DNA from: Halobiforma lacisalsi AJ5
GTDB taxonomy: Archaea; Halobacteriota; Halobacteria; Halobacteriales; Natrialbaceae
Assembly (NCBI RefSeq): GCF_000226975.2
Contig: NZ_CP019285.1
Location: 2,046,001 to 2,110,000 of the forward strand
Direction of reading: 5' to 3'
Length of the DNA: 64,000 bases
Shown here: positions 50,426 to 58,740 of the stretch, piece after piece
Position numbering within the stretch: position 1 is the first letter of the stretch
Layout: each line of letters opens with the position of its first letter
Notes under the pieces: model-generated
The model's input: the letters and a program-made list of their open reading frames with translations, nothing else
Told to the model about the DNA's origin: nothing
The model's database searches: none
Position numbers and translations under genes: made by a program

Positions 50426-50974
50426 ATGGCCAAGTATTCGACGGGTTCGTCCTCCGGCGGCGGCGGGACGAACTGCGAACTCTGCGGTGCGGAAAGCGAC
50501 TCCCTCGAGCTCGCGTCGGTGGCCGGCGCGGAACTCGAGGTGTGCCCGGACTGTGCGCCACACGGCGAAGGGAAGCGGTCTGGGTCGAGGTCGGGTTCCG
50601 GATCGGGTTCGGCCTCGGCCTCGGCCGGCGGCGCGAGCGGGTCCGGTCAGGATGACGGCCCTAGTCGCAAGCAGAAAGCGGCTCAGAACGTCGCGAAGGC
50701 CAACCCGGTCTGGGACGGCGACTCCGAACACTGGGAGAAGGAGGGGACGAACTACGACGACGACCCCCTGCCGTACCTCGTCTCTGACTACGGTGAGAAA
50801 CTCGTCGAGGCCCGGCAGGAAGCCGGCCTCCAGCGCGAGGAACTCGCGGAGGAACTCGAGGCGCCGGAGAAAGACATCCTCGCCGTCGAGCAGGGCCGGG
50901 CAACCCAGGCCGGCGTCGGTGGCGGGCTGATCGCGGCCCTCGAGCAGCGGCTGGACGTCACGCTCTCCGAGTAA
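50426..50974 (+). CDS. mbf1: Multiprotein bridging factor 1 (MBF1) homologue
   Basis: A 182-residue archaeal MBF1. It has a zinc ribbon at the N-terminus (CELCGAE near residue 17, CPDCAPHGEG near 42). A Ser/Gly-rich linker of about 35 residues follows, then a HTH_3 domain (YGEKLVEARQEAGLQREELAEELEAPEKDILAVEQG). In eukaryotes MBF1 bridges activators and TBP; in archaea it associates with the ribosome and its role is unsettled. The start at 50426 is preferred because the extra 14 residues from 50384 are not family-like. Confidence 0.92.
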   Translation: MAKYSTGSSSGGGGTNCELCGAESDSLELASVAGAELEVCPDCAPHGEGKRSGSRSGSGSGSASASAGGASGSGQDDGPSRKQKAAQNVAKANPVWDGDSEHWEKEGTNYDDDPLPYLVSDYGEKLVEARQEAGLQREELAEELEAPEKDILAVEQGRATQAGVGGGLIAALEQRLDVTLSE

Positions 50975-51017
50975 GAGTCGCCGGTGTCGACGGCGCATCG
51001 GCGCGTCGGCGAGCAGA

Positions 51018-51024
51018 CTTTTAC
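51018..51024 (+). promoter_or_regulatory. TATA-like box of the AlaX gene
   Basis: The box cttttac ends 23 bases before the ATG at 51048. This favours 51048 over the ATG at 51039 as the start, though the difference is only three residues. Confidence 0.4.
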
Positions 51025-51047
51025 TGTCGGCCACCGGAGTGAAACCG

Positions 51048-52451
51048 ATGAGCGGGCAACTGGCGGCAGCCGAGCCGTACGCCACGCGGTTCGAGACCGA
51101 AGTGACGTCGATCGACGGGAAGCGGGTCTGGCTCGAACGAAGCTACTTCTACGCCGAAAGCGGCGGCCAGCCGGCCGACCGGGGCCGGATCGGCGACGCC
51201 GAAGTCGTCGACGTTCAACTAGAAGACGGCGAACCGGTCCACGTGCTGGCGGAGGAACCGTCGTTCCGGGTCGGAAGGCGAGTGCTGTGCTCGATCGACT
51301 GGTCGTTCCGAATGTACTGCATGCGCGCGCACACGGCCAGTCACGTCCTCTACGGGGCCGGGCGACGGCTCCTCGAGGACCTGGGCTACGGCGGGTTCGA
51401 CATCGGCGAGGAGAAGGTCCGGGTCGATCTCGAGACGGGTACCGAGATCGACGACGAGACGCTGATCGAGTTGAACGAACTGGTCAACCGCGCGGTCTGG
51501 GAATCCCGCCCCGTCTCCTGGGAGTCGGTGCCGGTCGCGGAGGCCCGCGAGCGCGAAGACGTGGCCTTCAACGAGGCGACCGAGGACGGTGCGTTCCGAA
51601 AAGGGCGCGTCAGAATCGTGACGATCGGCGGGAAAGACGAGAACGGGAACGGCGGCAACGGGGTCGGAACCGGTGGCTTCGGACGCAATGGCGCGGGACC
51701 GAAAGTCGTCACCTCGAGTGGCGGGGACGAGCCGATCGGTGACGGCTCGGGATCCGGACTTGGGGACGACACCTGGGACGTGGCCGCCTGCGGCGGAACC
51801 CACGTCCGAAACACTCGCGAGATCGGGCCGGTGACCGTGCTCGGCCGCTCGAACCCCGGCGAGGGCTTGACGCGGGTCGAGTTGGCCGTCGGGCCGGCCG
51901 CGATCGAACGGCGGACGGCCGAGAAGCGGGCAGTCTTCGACGCAAAGCGGACGCTCGGCGCATCGATCGCGGACGTCGGCGAGGAGGTAACACGCGTCGT
52001 CGATGACCGGGAAGAACTCGCCGACCGGGTAGCGACACGGGAACGACAGCTCGCGGCGTCACGTCTCACGGGCGAGGACGCGTGTGTTATCGAACGGGGC
52101 GGGGGCGGTGACGGTGACGGGAACGGGGACAGGGACGGGGAAAACTGGCTGGTGGCGACCGTCGGCGACCTCCCGGTCGACGCGGTCAGCGACGCTGTGC
52201 GGGAACACACGGGCCCGGACGGGGACGGCCCGGTCGACGCGGACGTCGTCGGTGTCGTCGCACTCGGGGGCGACGAGACCACGTTCGCAGTCGTCGGATC
52301 AGCTGCCCCCGAGGTCCAGCCTGCGACGGCCGTCCTCGAGGAGCTGGGGGCGGAGTTCGGCGGCGGTGGCGGCGGCTCGGATCGGTTGGCACAAGGGGGA
52401 GGGTTCGACGCCGCGCCCGAAACGATCGGGCGCTACCTCGACCGGGAGTAA
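51048..52451 (+). CDS. Alanyl-tRNA editing protein (long AlaX, with DHHA1 domain)
   Basis: A 467-residue trans-editing enzyme that hydrolyses mischarged tRNA-Ala. The zinc site is formed by HTASH (about residues 85-89) and CGGTH (about 246-250). The N-terminal part has FYAESGGQPADRG, typical of AlaX and AlaRS editing domains. Between the two zinc motifs, after DGAFRKGRVRIVTIGG, there is a Gly/Asn/Ser-rich insertion of about 50 residues. The C-terminal half is a DHHA1-like domain with another Gly/Asp-rich spacer and GGGGGGSDRLAQGGG. No aminoacylation domain is present. Confidence 0.9.
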   Translation: MSGQLAAAEPYATRFETEVTSIDGKRVWLERSYFYAESGGQPADRGRIGDAEVVDVQLEDGEPVHVLAEEPSFRVGRRVLCSIDWSFRMYCMRAHTASHVLYGAGRRLLEDLGYGGFDIGEEKVRVDLETGTEIDDETLIELNELVNRAVWESRPVSWESVPVAEAREREDVAFNEATEDGAFRKGRVRIVTIGGKDENGNGGNGVGTGGFGRNGAGPKVVTSSGGDEPIGDGSGSGLGDDTWDVAACGGTHVRNTREIGPVTVLGRSNPGEGLTRVELAVGPAAIERRTAEKRAVFDAKRTLGASIADVGEEVTRVVDDREELADRVATRERQLAASRLTGEDACVIERGGGGDGDGNGDRDGENWLVATVGDLPVDAVSDAVREHTGPDGDGPVDADVVGVVALGGDETTFAVVGSAAPEVQPATAVLEELGAEFGGGGGGSDRLAQGGGFDAAPETIGRYLDRE

Positions 52452-52683
52452 GCGTCGGGTGCTGTCGTGGACGATCGTGGGGACGTCCGGATAGGCATGA
52501 CCGACAGCAACTCGAATTGGGAATTACCGTAACTAAATACTTTCGTTCGTTCAATCGATCGAATGCTCGAGTCGCGAGCCGACAACTGGGGACGACCGAC
52601 GGACGAACTCGAGACCGGTGGGAGACGCCCGGCGTTCATTCGCCGGTGTAACCTATTCCTGAAGTCCGGGTGAAGGACGCCGC

Positions 52684-53922
52684 ATGGGCATCGATTACTC
52701 GAAATTGCGGGACCCGAACGCGGAGTACACGATGCGGGATCTGTCGGCGGAGACGATGAACGTGACCCGCGAGCGCGGGGACGGTCGAGACGTCGAGATC
52801 ACGGACGTCCAGACGACGATGGTCGACGGTAACTTCCCGTGGACGCTGGTTCGGGTCTATACGGACGCAGGCATCGTCGGCACGGGCGAGGCCTACTGGG
52901 GCGCGGGCGCGCCGGAACTCATCGAACGGATGGCGCCGTTCCTCCGCGGCGAGAACCCGCTGGATATCGACCGCCTCACGGAACACCTCGTCCAGAAGAT
53001 GTCCGGCGAGGGGTCGATCGGCGGCGTCACCGTCACCGCGATTTCGGGCATCGAGGTCGCACTGCACGATCTGGCGGGCAAAATCCTCGAGGTGCCGGCC
53101 TACCAGTTGCTCGGCGGGAAGTACCGCGACGAGGTCCGGGTCTACTGTGACTGCCACACCGAGGAAGAGGCCGATCCGATCGCGTGTGCCGACGAGGCCG
53201 AACGCGTCGTCACCGAACTCGGCTACGACGCCCTGAAGTTCGACCTCGACGTCCCTTCCGGCCACGAGAAGGACCGCGCGAACCGCCACCTCCGCGCACC
53301 CGAGATCGAACACAAGGCCTCGATCGTCGAGGCCGTGACCGAACGCGTCGGCTCCCGGGCCGACGTCGCCTTCGACTGTCACTGGTCGTTCTCCGCGGAG
53401 AGCGCGAAACGACTCACGAAGCGCCTCGAGGAATACAATGTCTGGTGGCTCGAGGACCCGGTGCCGCCGGAGAACCACGACGTCCAGCGGGAGATCACCA
53501 AGGGAACGGCGACGCCCGTCGCCGTCGGGGAGAACGTCTATCGGACCCACGGGCAGCGACAACTGTTGGAGGGGCAGGCGGTCGACATCATCGCGCCGGA
53601 CATGCCGAAGGTCGGCGGGATGCGCGAGACGGCCAAGATCGCGGACCTGGCGGATCTGTACTACGTTCCGGTCGCGATGCACAACGTCGCCTCGCCGGTC
53701 GCGACGATGGGGAGCGTCCACGTCGGTGCGGCGATCTCGAACGCGCTGGCGATCGAGTTCCACTCGTACGAACTCGAGTGGTGGGACGACCTCGTCGAGG
53801 AGGACGTCATCGAAGATGGCTACATCGAGGTTCCCGAGGAGCCCGGCCTCGGTGTGACCCTCGACCTGGACGCGGTCGAGGAGCACATGGTCGAGGGAGA
53901 GGAGTTGTTCGACGAAGCGTAG
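52684..53922 (+). CDS. gnaD: Gluconate/xylonate-type dehydratase (enolase superfamily)
   Basis: A 412-residue mandelate-racemase / muconate-lactonising-type enzyme. The length and opening (GIDYSKLRDPNAEYTMRDL) match what I recall of the haloarchaeal gluconate dehydratase, first step of the semi-phosphorylative Entner-Doudoroff route. Metal and acid-base features are DCHWSF (about residues 230-235), WWLEDPVPP (about 254-262), VGENVYRTHGQ (about 280-290) and the catalytic MHNVASP (about 331-337). The close relative xylonate dehydratase cannot be excluded. It sits beside a sugar ABC transporter and amylolytic genes. Its stop codon is part of the first hairpin of an array. Confidence 0.85.
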   Translation: MGIDYSKLRDPNAEYTMRDLSAETMNVTRERGDGRDVEITDVQTTMVDGNFPWTLVRVYTDAGIVGTGEAYWGAGAPELIERMAPFLRGENPLDIDRLTEHLVQKMSGEGSIGGVTVTAISGIEVALHDLAGKILEVPAYQLLGGKYRDEVRVYCDCHTEEEADPIACADEAERVVTELGYDALKFDLDVPSGHEKDRANRHLRAPEIEHKASIVEAVTERVGSRADVAFDCHWSFSAESAKRLTKRLEEYNVWWLEDPVPPENHDVQREITKGTATPVAVGENVYRTHGQRQLLEGQAVDIIAPDMPKVGGMRETAKIADLADLYYVPVAMHNVASPVATMGSVHVGAAISNALAIEFHSYELEWWDDLVEEDVIEDGYIEVPEEPGLGVTLDLDAVEEHMVEGEELFDEA

Positions 53923-54109
53923 CTTCGTTGAGCCAGCAAATCGCGGATTTGTGCTGTTTGACGAGGCATAGGCCTCGTCAAGTACGTTGAGCTCTGCTCA
54001 ACGGTGTTCGATGAAGCGTAGCTTCATCGGGCTCGTGAATCTTCGATTCACGGTGTTCGACGAAGCGCCTCGAGACTCGAGACTCGAGACGACCGGCCTC
54101 TGCCGGTCG
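53908..54109. repeat. Array of about seven short hairpins between convergent genes
   Basis: In order, the stems are: acgaagc/gcttcgt around the TAG stop (53912-53928), caaatc/gatttg (53937-53951), tgacgaggc/gcctcgtca (53959-53980), cgttgagc/gctcaacg (53985-54003), cgatgaagc/gcttcatcg (54009-54029), cgtgaatc/gattcacg (54034-54052), and cgaccggc/gccggtcg (54090-54109). Loops are three or four bases. The string gttcgaYgaagcg recurs at 53907, 54006 and 54055. Three ctcgag sites spaced by 7 bases lie at 54069-54088. The array fills the gap between the dehydratase stop and the ABC permease stop. Confidence 0.85.
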
Positions 54110-54157
54110 ACACTCGAGGAGAATAGGGGGAAGCGGGGAATGAAGAAGGCCGTCCCG

Positions 54158-55075
54158 TTAGCCTTCCATGCCGCCGAACGAGAGGCCGCTCTCGACGTAG
54201 TTCTGTGCCGCGAAGTAGATGATCGCGACGGGCAGCGCGAACAGGATCGCGAACGCCGCGAACTCGGTCCACGGCGTCTCGTAGTCGTCGACCAGCGCGT
54301 ACAGTTCGACCGAGAGCGTGTAGTTCTCCGGCTGCAGGAGCGTCTGGGCGATGATGAACTCGTTCCAGCCGGCAAGGAACGTGAAGATGAGCACGACGGC
54401 GATCCCCGGCTTCGCGAGCGGCAGGATCACCTCGCGGATGACCTGCCACTGGCTCGCTCCGTCGACGATTGCCGCCTCCTCGTAGGAGACGGGAATGTTG
54501 TCCATGAACGTCTTCAGCAGCCAGGTGTTGAACGGGATCGCTCCTGCGGCGTAGAACAGCCCGAGCACGAGCAAGTTGTTACTCAGCCCGAGGTTGACGA
54601 ACAGGGCGTACAGCGCGACGAGCGTCGCGATCGACAGCCCCGCACCGACCTGAGTGAAGAGGACGTAGCCGTAGAGGACTTTCTCACGGCCCGCGAACTT
54701 CCGCCTCGAGAGCGCGTACGCGCCGGGGATGATGACCGACAGCGAGACGCTGACGGTGACGAAGACGACGATCAGGCTGTTAAACAGCGCGCCGGGCTTG
54801 CCGACTTCGCCGTCCTCGAAGACGAAGTTCGACTCGAACAGCACCCAGCGGTAGGCGTCGAGGTTGTACGTCGAGGGGTCCGCGAACAGCCCCTCGGAAC
54901 TCATCAGGCCCGCGCCCTGCGAGAACGAGGCCGTGATGATCCAGTACACCGGGAACATCAACAGCAGTACCAGCACGGTGGCGCCGGTGCTTCCCGCGAT
55001 CGTCTTGCCGACGTCACCGAGGGTTCGTCGGCCGGTCTGTACCTGTTCGATGGTCTTTCGTACCGTATCGATCAT
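54158..55075 (-). CDS. Sugar ABC transporter permease, MalG-like
   Basis: A 305-residue inner-membrane permease with six main hydrophobic segments. The cytoplasmic EAA loop that docks to the ATPase reads EEAAIVDGASQWQVIREVILPLAKPG (about residues 199-224). VYWIITASFSQG near the first helix and FTFLAGWNEFIIAQ are typical of CUT1 carbohydrate importers. Its ATG overlaps the stop of the MalF-like permease. It ends 48 bases from the hairpin array. The ATPase partner is encoded on the other strand at 57535. Confidence 0.93.
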   Translation of the reverse strand: MIDTVRKTIEQVQTGRRTLGDVGKTIAGSTGATVLVLLLMFPVYWIITASFSQGAGLMSSEGLFADPSTYNLDAYRWVLFESNFVFEDGEVGKPGALFNSLIVVFVTVSVSLSVIIPGAYALSRRKFAGREKVLYGYVLFTQVGAGLSIATLVALYALFVNLGLSNNLLVLGLFYAAGAIPFNTWLLKTFMDNIPVSYEEAAIVDGASQWQVIREVILPLAKPGIAVVLIFTFLAGWNEFIIAQTLLQPENYTLSVELYALVDDYETPWTEFAAFAILFALPVAIIYFAAQNYVESGLSFGGMEG

Positions 55076-56106
55076 TCGTTACCCACCCCGTCAGCGAGGT
55101 CGCCTTTCTTCACCGCGATCCACATGAACATGCCGACGAACGCGAGCGCCGTGACCATGATCGCCGATGAGAGCCCGTACTCGTTGAGTTCGATCGCCTC
55201 GCGGAACCCGTAGACGAGGATGAGCTCGTTGTCCCGCGCGGGGCCTCCGCGGTTGAACACCCACGGGACCAGAAATTGCTGGAACGAGGCCGCCGCGGTG
55301 AGGATCGAGGCGAACATCACCGGTCGTTTGATCGCTGGCAGCGTGACGTGTCTGAACCGCTGGAGGTAGCCGGCACCGTCGACTTTCGCCGCGTCGTGCA
55401 GTTCCATCGGTACGTCCTGCAGGGCGCTGACGATGATGATCACCATGAACGGGTACGCCAGCCAGACTTCGGTCGTGACGTAGGAGCCGAAGGCGCCCCA
55501 GCGACTGCCCATCCACGCGACCGGAACGTCGGCGAGCAGGAACTCCGGTGCGTTGATCGACAGGAAGAACAGTACCGAGTCGATCGCGCCGACGACGGCC
55601 GTCACGGCCCCGTTGTACATCGAGAGGATCTGGTTGAACGGTCCGAACCGGGCGCTGCTGAACAGCCCTCGCCAGACCGTGATCGAGAAGATCTCCGGGA
55701 ACCCGAGCGGGACGATCACCAGCGCACGCATGTAGCGTTTCCCGCGGACGCGAGCGTGCGTGAGGACCACTGCGATGGCGATCCCGACGACGATCTTGGC
55801 GGTGACGCTCACCGCCATGAACAGCCAGGTCACTCCGAGGGAGTTCCAGAACTGCACGTCGGAGAACAGCGAGATGTAGTTGTCGAACCCGGTCAGATTC
55901 GCGCCGCCCCCGATGACGGTCCCGGTGTGGGTCGCGTCGGTAAAGGAGAGGTAGATCAGGAACGCGATCGGGAACAGCATGAACGACAGGAACAGGGCGA
56001 TACCCGGTGCAACGAGGAAGAACGCCAGCCAGTCGCGGTTCTCCAGGCGGTCCGGGAGCTGCTGCTGGCTGCGTTGTGAAAAGCGCTCGAAGAATGACGT
56101 GGACAT
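55072..56106 (-). CDS. Sugar ABC transporter permease, MalF-like
   Basis: A 344-residue permease of the CUT1 family and partner of the MalG-like gene. After a short cytoplasmic start it has six or so hydrophobic segments. The EAA loop reads ELHDAAKVDGAGYLQRFRHVTLPAIKRP (about residues 239-266). The motif SFTDATHTG after the first helix is typical. It lies 23 bases downstream of the binding-protein gene. A maltodextrin or glucose substrate is suggested by the glycosidases nearby. Confidence 0.93.
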   Translation of the reverse strand: MSTSFFERFSQRSQQQLPDRLENRDWLAFFLVAPGIALFLSFMLFPIAFLIYLSFTDATHTGTVIGGGANLTGFDNYISLFSDVQFWNSLGVTWLFMAVSVTAKIVVGIAIAVVLTHARVRGKRYMRALVIVPLGFPEIFSITVWRGLFSSARFGPFNQILSMYNGAVTAVVGAIDSVLFFLSINAPEFLLADVPVAWMGSRWGAFGSYVTTEVWLAYPFMVIIIVSALQDVPMELHDAAKVDGAGYLQRFRHVTLPAIKRPVMFASILTAAASFQQFLVPWVFNRGGPARDNELILVYGFREAIELNEYGLSSAIMVTALAFVGMFMWIAVKKGDLADGVGNE

Positions 56107-56129
56107 GATTGGATAGCGGCGTAGTGAGG

Positions 56130-57332
56130 TTACTCCCAGCGCCCCCGAATCTCTTCCGCTGCCGATTCCATCGCTTCCTGCGGCGTCGCCTGATCGTTGA
56201 ACACCTGCTCGAGGCCGGACTCGACAGGGTTCCAGACCTGGTCCATCCGCTCGTGGGCAGGCATCTGGACGCCCATGCTGACCGTCTCGGCGAAGGCAGC
56301 GACGTCTTCACCGAGGTCGTCCGAGTCGGTGTAGTCCCGGTGAACCGGGATGAAGCCGTGGTTCTCCGCGTTCGATAGGATCGCGTCCTCGTTCGTCGAG
56401 TGCCACTCGGCCCACTCGACGGCGGTTTCGACCTCCGCTTCGGGCGCGTCCTCGAGGTTCGTGGTGAAGTACCACAGCTGGATGCCGGTGTACGGCGTGG
56501 GGTCGCCGCCGTCGATGTCGGGCATCGAGGTGAGGCCGACGTCGATACCGCCGTCGCGGAAGCCGCCGACTTCCCACGGGCCGTTGATCGCGAACGGGGC
56601 GTTCCCGTCGGCGAAGACCGGAACCTGCGCGTCGTAGTCAGGGTCCTGCGGGACGTACGGCCAGATCCGGTCCCGGAGCAGTTCGACGCCCTCGACGAAC
56701 TCGTCGTCGTCGATGTGGGTGTCTTCCGTTTCCGAGTCGAAGAACCGGCCGCCGAAGGCCTGGACGAACGCGCTGATGAAGTAGGGATCTGCCGGCGGAC
56801 AGGACAGGCCGTACATGTTGCCCTCCGGATCGTGGTACTCCTCCATCACGTCGACCATCTCGTCGAGGGTCTCCGGGGCCTCGTCGACGAGGTCCTTGTT
56901 GTACATCAGCGTCGTCGTCTCAGCGGCGTACGGGAGCCCGTACACGCCGCCTTCCCACCGCGCAGCGTCGGCCGCGGCGTCGGTAAACGTGTCGTCGAGG
57001 TCGATCGAGAGGTCGTCGGACGCGTCGTAGACGAAGTCACGATCGTAGTAGGTGCCGACCCAGTCGTGGGCCCAGGCGAACGTCTCCGGCCCTTCGCCGG
57101 AGGGAATCGCCGTGTCCAGCTGGTCGACGATCTCGGGCACCTGCTCGACGTTGAGCTCCTCCTCGCGTCCCTCGTTGAACGTCGCCACCTGTTCCTCGAG
57201 GTCCTCTTGCTCGCCTTCGGTGAAGTCGTGCCAGAGAGTGGTCCCTTGCTCTTCGTTCCCGAGACAGCCCGCTGCGGTCAGCGTAGCCATCCCACCGATC
57301 CCCGCCAGGAGCTTCCTGCGTTGCATTGGCAT
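56130..57332 (-). CDS. Sugar ABC transporter substrate-binding lipoprotein
   Basis: A 400-residue extracellular binding protein. It starts with a twin-arginine-like MQRRKLLAGIGG and a lipobox in TAAGCLGN near residue 22, so it should be exported and lipid-anchored. The mature part shows the family-1 binding fold: TLWHDFTEGEQEDLEE, FAWAHDWVGTYYD, GVYGLPYAAETTTLMYNKDL, PFAINGPWEVG. This resembles maltodextrin/trehalose-binding proteins. It is first in its operon. A minus-strand TATA-like taaatatat is at 57358-57366. Met3 (57326) is an alternative start. Confidence 0.93.
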   Translation of the reverse strand: MPMQRRKLLAGIGGMATLTAAGCLGNEEQGTTLWHDFTEGEQEDLEEQVATFNEGREEELNVEQVPEIVDQLDTAIPSGEGPETFAWAHDWVGTYYDRDFVYDASDDLSIDLDDTFTDAAADAARWEGGVYGLPYAAETTTLMYNKDLVDEAPETLDEMVDVMEEYHDPEGNMYGLSCPPADPYFISAFVQAFGGRFFDSETEDTHIDDDEFVEGVELLRDRIWPYVPQDPDYDAQVPVFADGNAPFAINGPWEVGGFRDGGIDVGLTSMPDIDGGDPTPYTGIQLWYFTTNLEDAPEAEVETAVEWAEWHSTNEDAILSNAENHGFIPVHRDYTDSDDLGEDVAAFAETVSMGVQMPAHERMDQVWNPVESGLEQVFNDQATPQEAMESAAEEIRGRWE

Positions 57333-57445
57333 GAAAGTAGTTACGAATTATGTCTTCATATATTTAATCGTTAGGGTCCGCGTCGGGATGGCCGTTCGCT
57401 ATGTCGCCTCGAGAGGAGTTAGATCGGGGGAAAATCGGAGCAGAG

Positions 57446-57463
57446 CGAATTTCGAGAAATTCG
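57446..57463. promoter_or_regulatory. Palindromic operator candidate in the divergent sugar-transporter promoter
   Basis: A perfect 8-bp inverted repeat (cgaatttc / gaaattcg) with a 2-base spacer lies in the 202-base gap between the binding-protein gene and the ATPase gene. It is 41 bases upstream of the ATPase TATA box and about 80 bases upstream of the binding-protein TATA box. A TrmB-type regulator is encoded at 63269. The site could serve it or another regulator. Confidence 0.55.
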
Positions 57464-57504
57464 TGGTGAAATATTACATCTTAGATTGGCAATTTTGGGA
57501 AAGA

Positions 57505-57514
57505 CTTTATATTA
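57505..57514 (+). promoter_or_regulatory. TATA box of the sugar ABC ATPase gene
   Basis: The box ctttatatta lies 20 bases before the ATG at 57535. The longer frame from 57052 would have to read through the divergent promoter region, so 57535 is the start. Confidence 0.6.
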
Positions 57515-57534
57515 TCGGGACTAACTCCTGCCAA

Positions 57535-58668
57535 ATGGCACGGGTCACCATCGACTCCCTCCGGAAGGAGTACGACGTCGGACGGGTCGTCGCGGTCGAC
57601 GATCTGGACCTCGAGATCGAAGACGGTGAATTCGTCACCGTCGTGGGGCCGTCGGGTTGTGGGAAGACGACCACGCTGCGGATGCTGGCCGGCCTCGAGA
57701 AGCCGACGGACGGACGCATCGAGATCGGCGGACGGGACGTCACGGACGTGCACGCGAAGAACCGTGACGTCGCGATGGTCTTCCAGAACTATGCGCTGTA
57801 TCCCCACAAGACCGTCTTCGAGAACATGGCGTTCGGGCTCCGGATGAGCACGGACATGACCGAAGACGAGCGGGAACAGCGGGTCGTCGAGACTGCGGAG
57901 ATGATGGACATCGACGAGCTCCTCGACGACAAGCCGGACGAACTCTCCGGCGGACAGAAACAACGCGTCGCGCTCGGGCGGGCGATCGTCCGCGAGCCGG
58001 ACGTGTTCCTGTTCGACGAGCCGCTGTCGAACCTCGACGCGAAGCTGCGAACGAGCATGCGCGCGGAGATCCAGCGGCTCCAGGAGGAACTGGACATCAC
58101 CGCCGTCTACGTCACCCACGATCAGGAGGAGGCAATGACCATGGGGGACAAGATCGTCATCCTCAAAGACGGCAAACTCCAGCAGGTCGGTCATCCCAAC
58201 ACCGTCTACGACGAGCCCGCCAACCGGTTCGTCGGCGGCTTCATCGGCTCGCCCTCGATGAACTTCGTGCGCGTGGGCGTCGAACAGTCCGGCGACCGGC
58301 TGGTTCTGGACGACGACGCGGGCTTCCAATACGAGCTTTCGCCGACGTACTCGAAGGAAGCCCCCCTCGAGGCGGGCGACACCGTCGTCGCCGGCATCCG
58401 GCCGGAGCACATCGCTCCGACCGACGGCGGACGCGGCATCGAGACGACCGTCCGGGTGGTCGAACCCGTCGGCAGCGACAACTATCTCTATCTCGACCTC
58501 GGGGACGACAACGAGGAGTTCATGGCCCGAGTCGACGCCGACTTCGAACCGGAGCCGAACGAACGGATCGAGGTCACGTTCGACGAGAAGGACGTTCGCC
58601 TGTTCAACGACGAGACGGGCGAATCGCTGCTCCACGAGAACGCGGCGGCCACGACGCCGGCGCCCTGA
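57535..58668 (+). CDS. Sugar ABC transporter ATP-binding protein (MalK/UgpC-like)
   Basis: A 377-residue ATPase for CUT1 importers. It has Walker A VGPSGCGKTTTLRML (about residues 37-51), the Q-loop MVFQNYALYPH (about 82-92), the signature DELSGGQKQRVALGRA (about 138-153), Walker B VFLFDEPLSNLD (about 160-171) and H-loop YVTHDQEEAM. The C-terminal 130 residues form the TOBE/OB regulatory domain (GIRPEHIAPT). It is divergent from the binding-protein and permease operon. That split arrangement would be co-regulated through the shared promoter region. Confidence 0.95.
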   Translation: MARVTIDSLRKEYDVGRVVAVDDLDLEIEDGEFVTVVGPSGCGKTTTLRMLAGLEKPTDGRIEIGGRDVTDVHAKNRDVAMVFQNYALYPHKTVFENMAFGLRMSTDMTEDEREQRVVETAEMMDIDELLDDKPDELSGGQKQRVALGRAIVREPDVFLFDEPLSNLDAKLRTSMRAEIQRLQEELDITAVYVTHDQEEAMTMGDKIVILKDGKLQQVGHPNTVYDEPANRFVGGFIGSPSMNFVRVGVEQSGDRLVLDDDAGFQYELSPTYSKEAPLEAGDTVVAGIRPEHIAPTDGGRGIETTVRVVEPVGSDNYLYLDLGDDNEEFMARVDADFEPEPNERIEVTFDEKDVRLFNDETGESLLHENAAATTPAP

Positions 58669-58740
58669 CGTGGTCGGAAATTATGGTGTAATAATTCTTC
58701 ATCCATAAACGATAAATCGGCCCCGCTCGTTCGCATCCGT

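Noticed and set aside
53908-54109. CRISPR array
   Set aside because: The repeated units are hairpins of different sequence with 3-4 base loops and no unique spacers of constant length; no cas genes are present.
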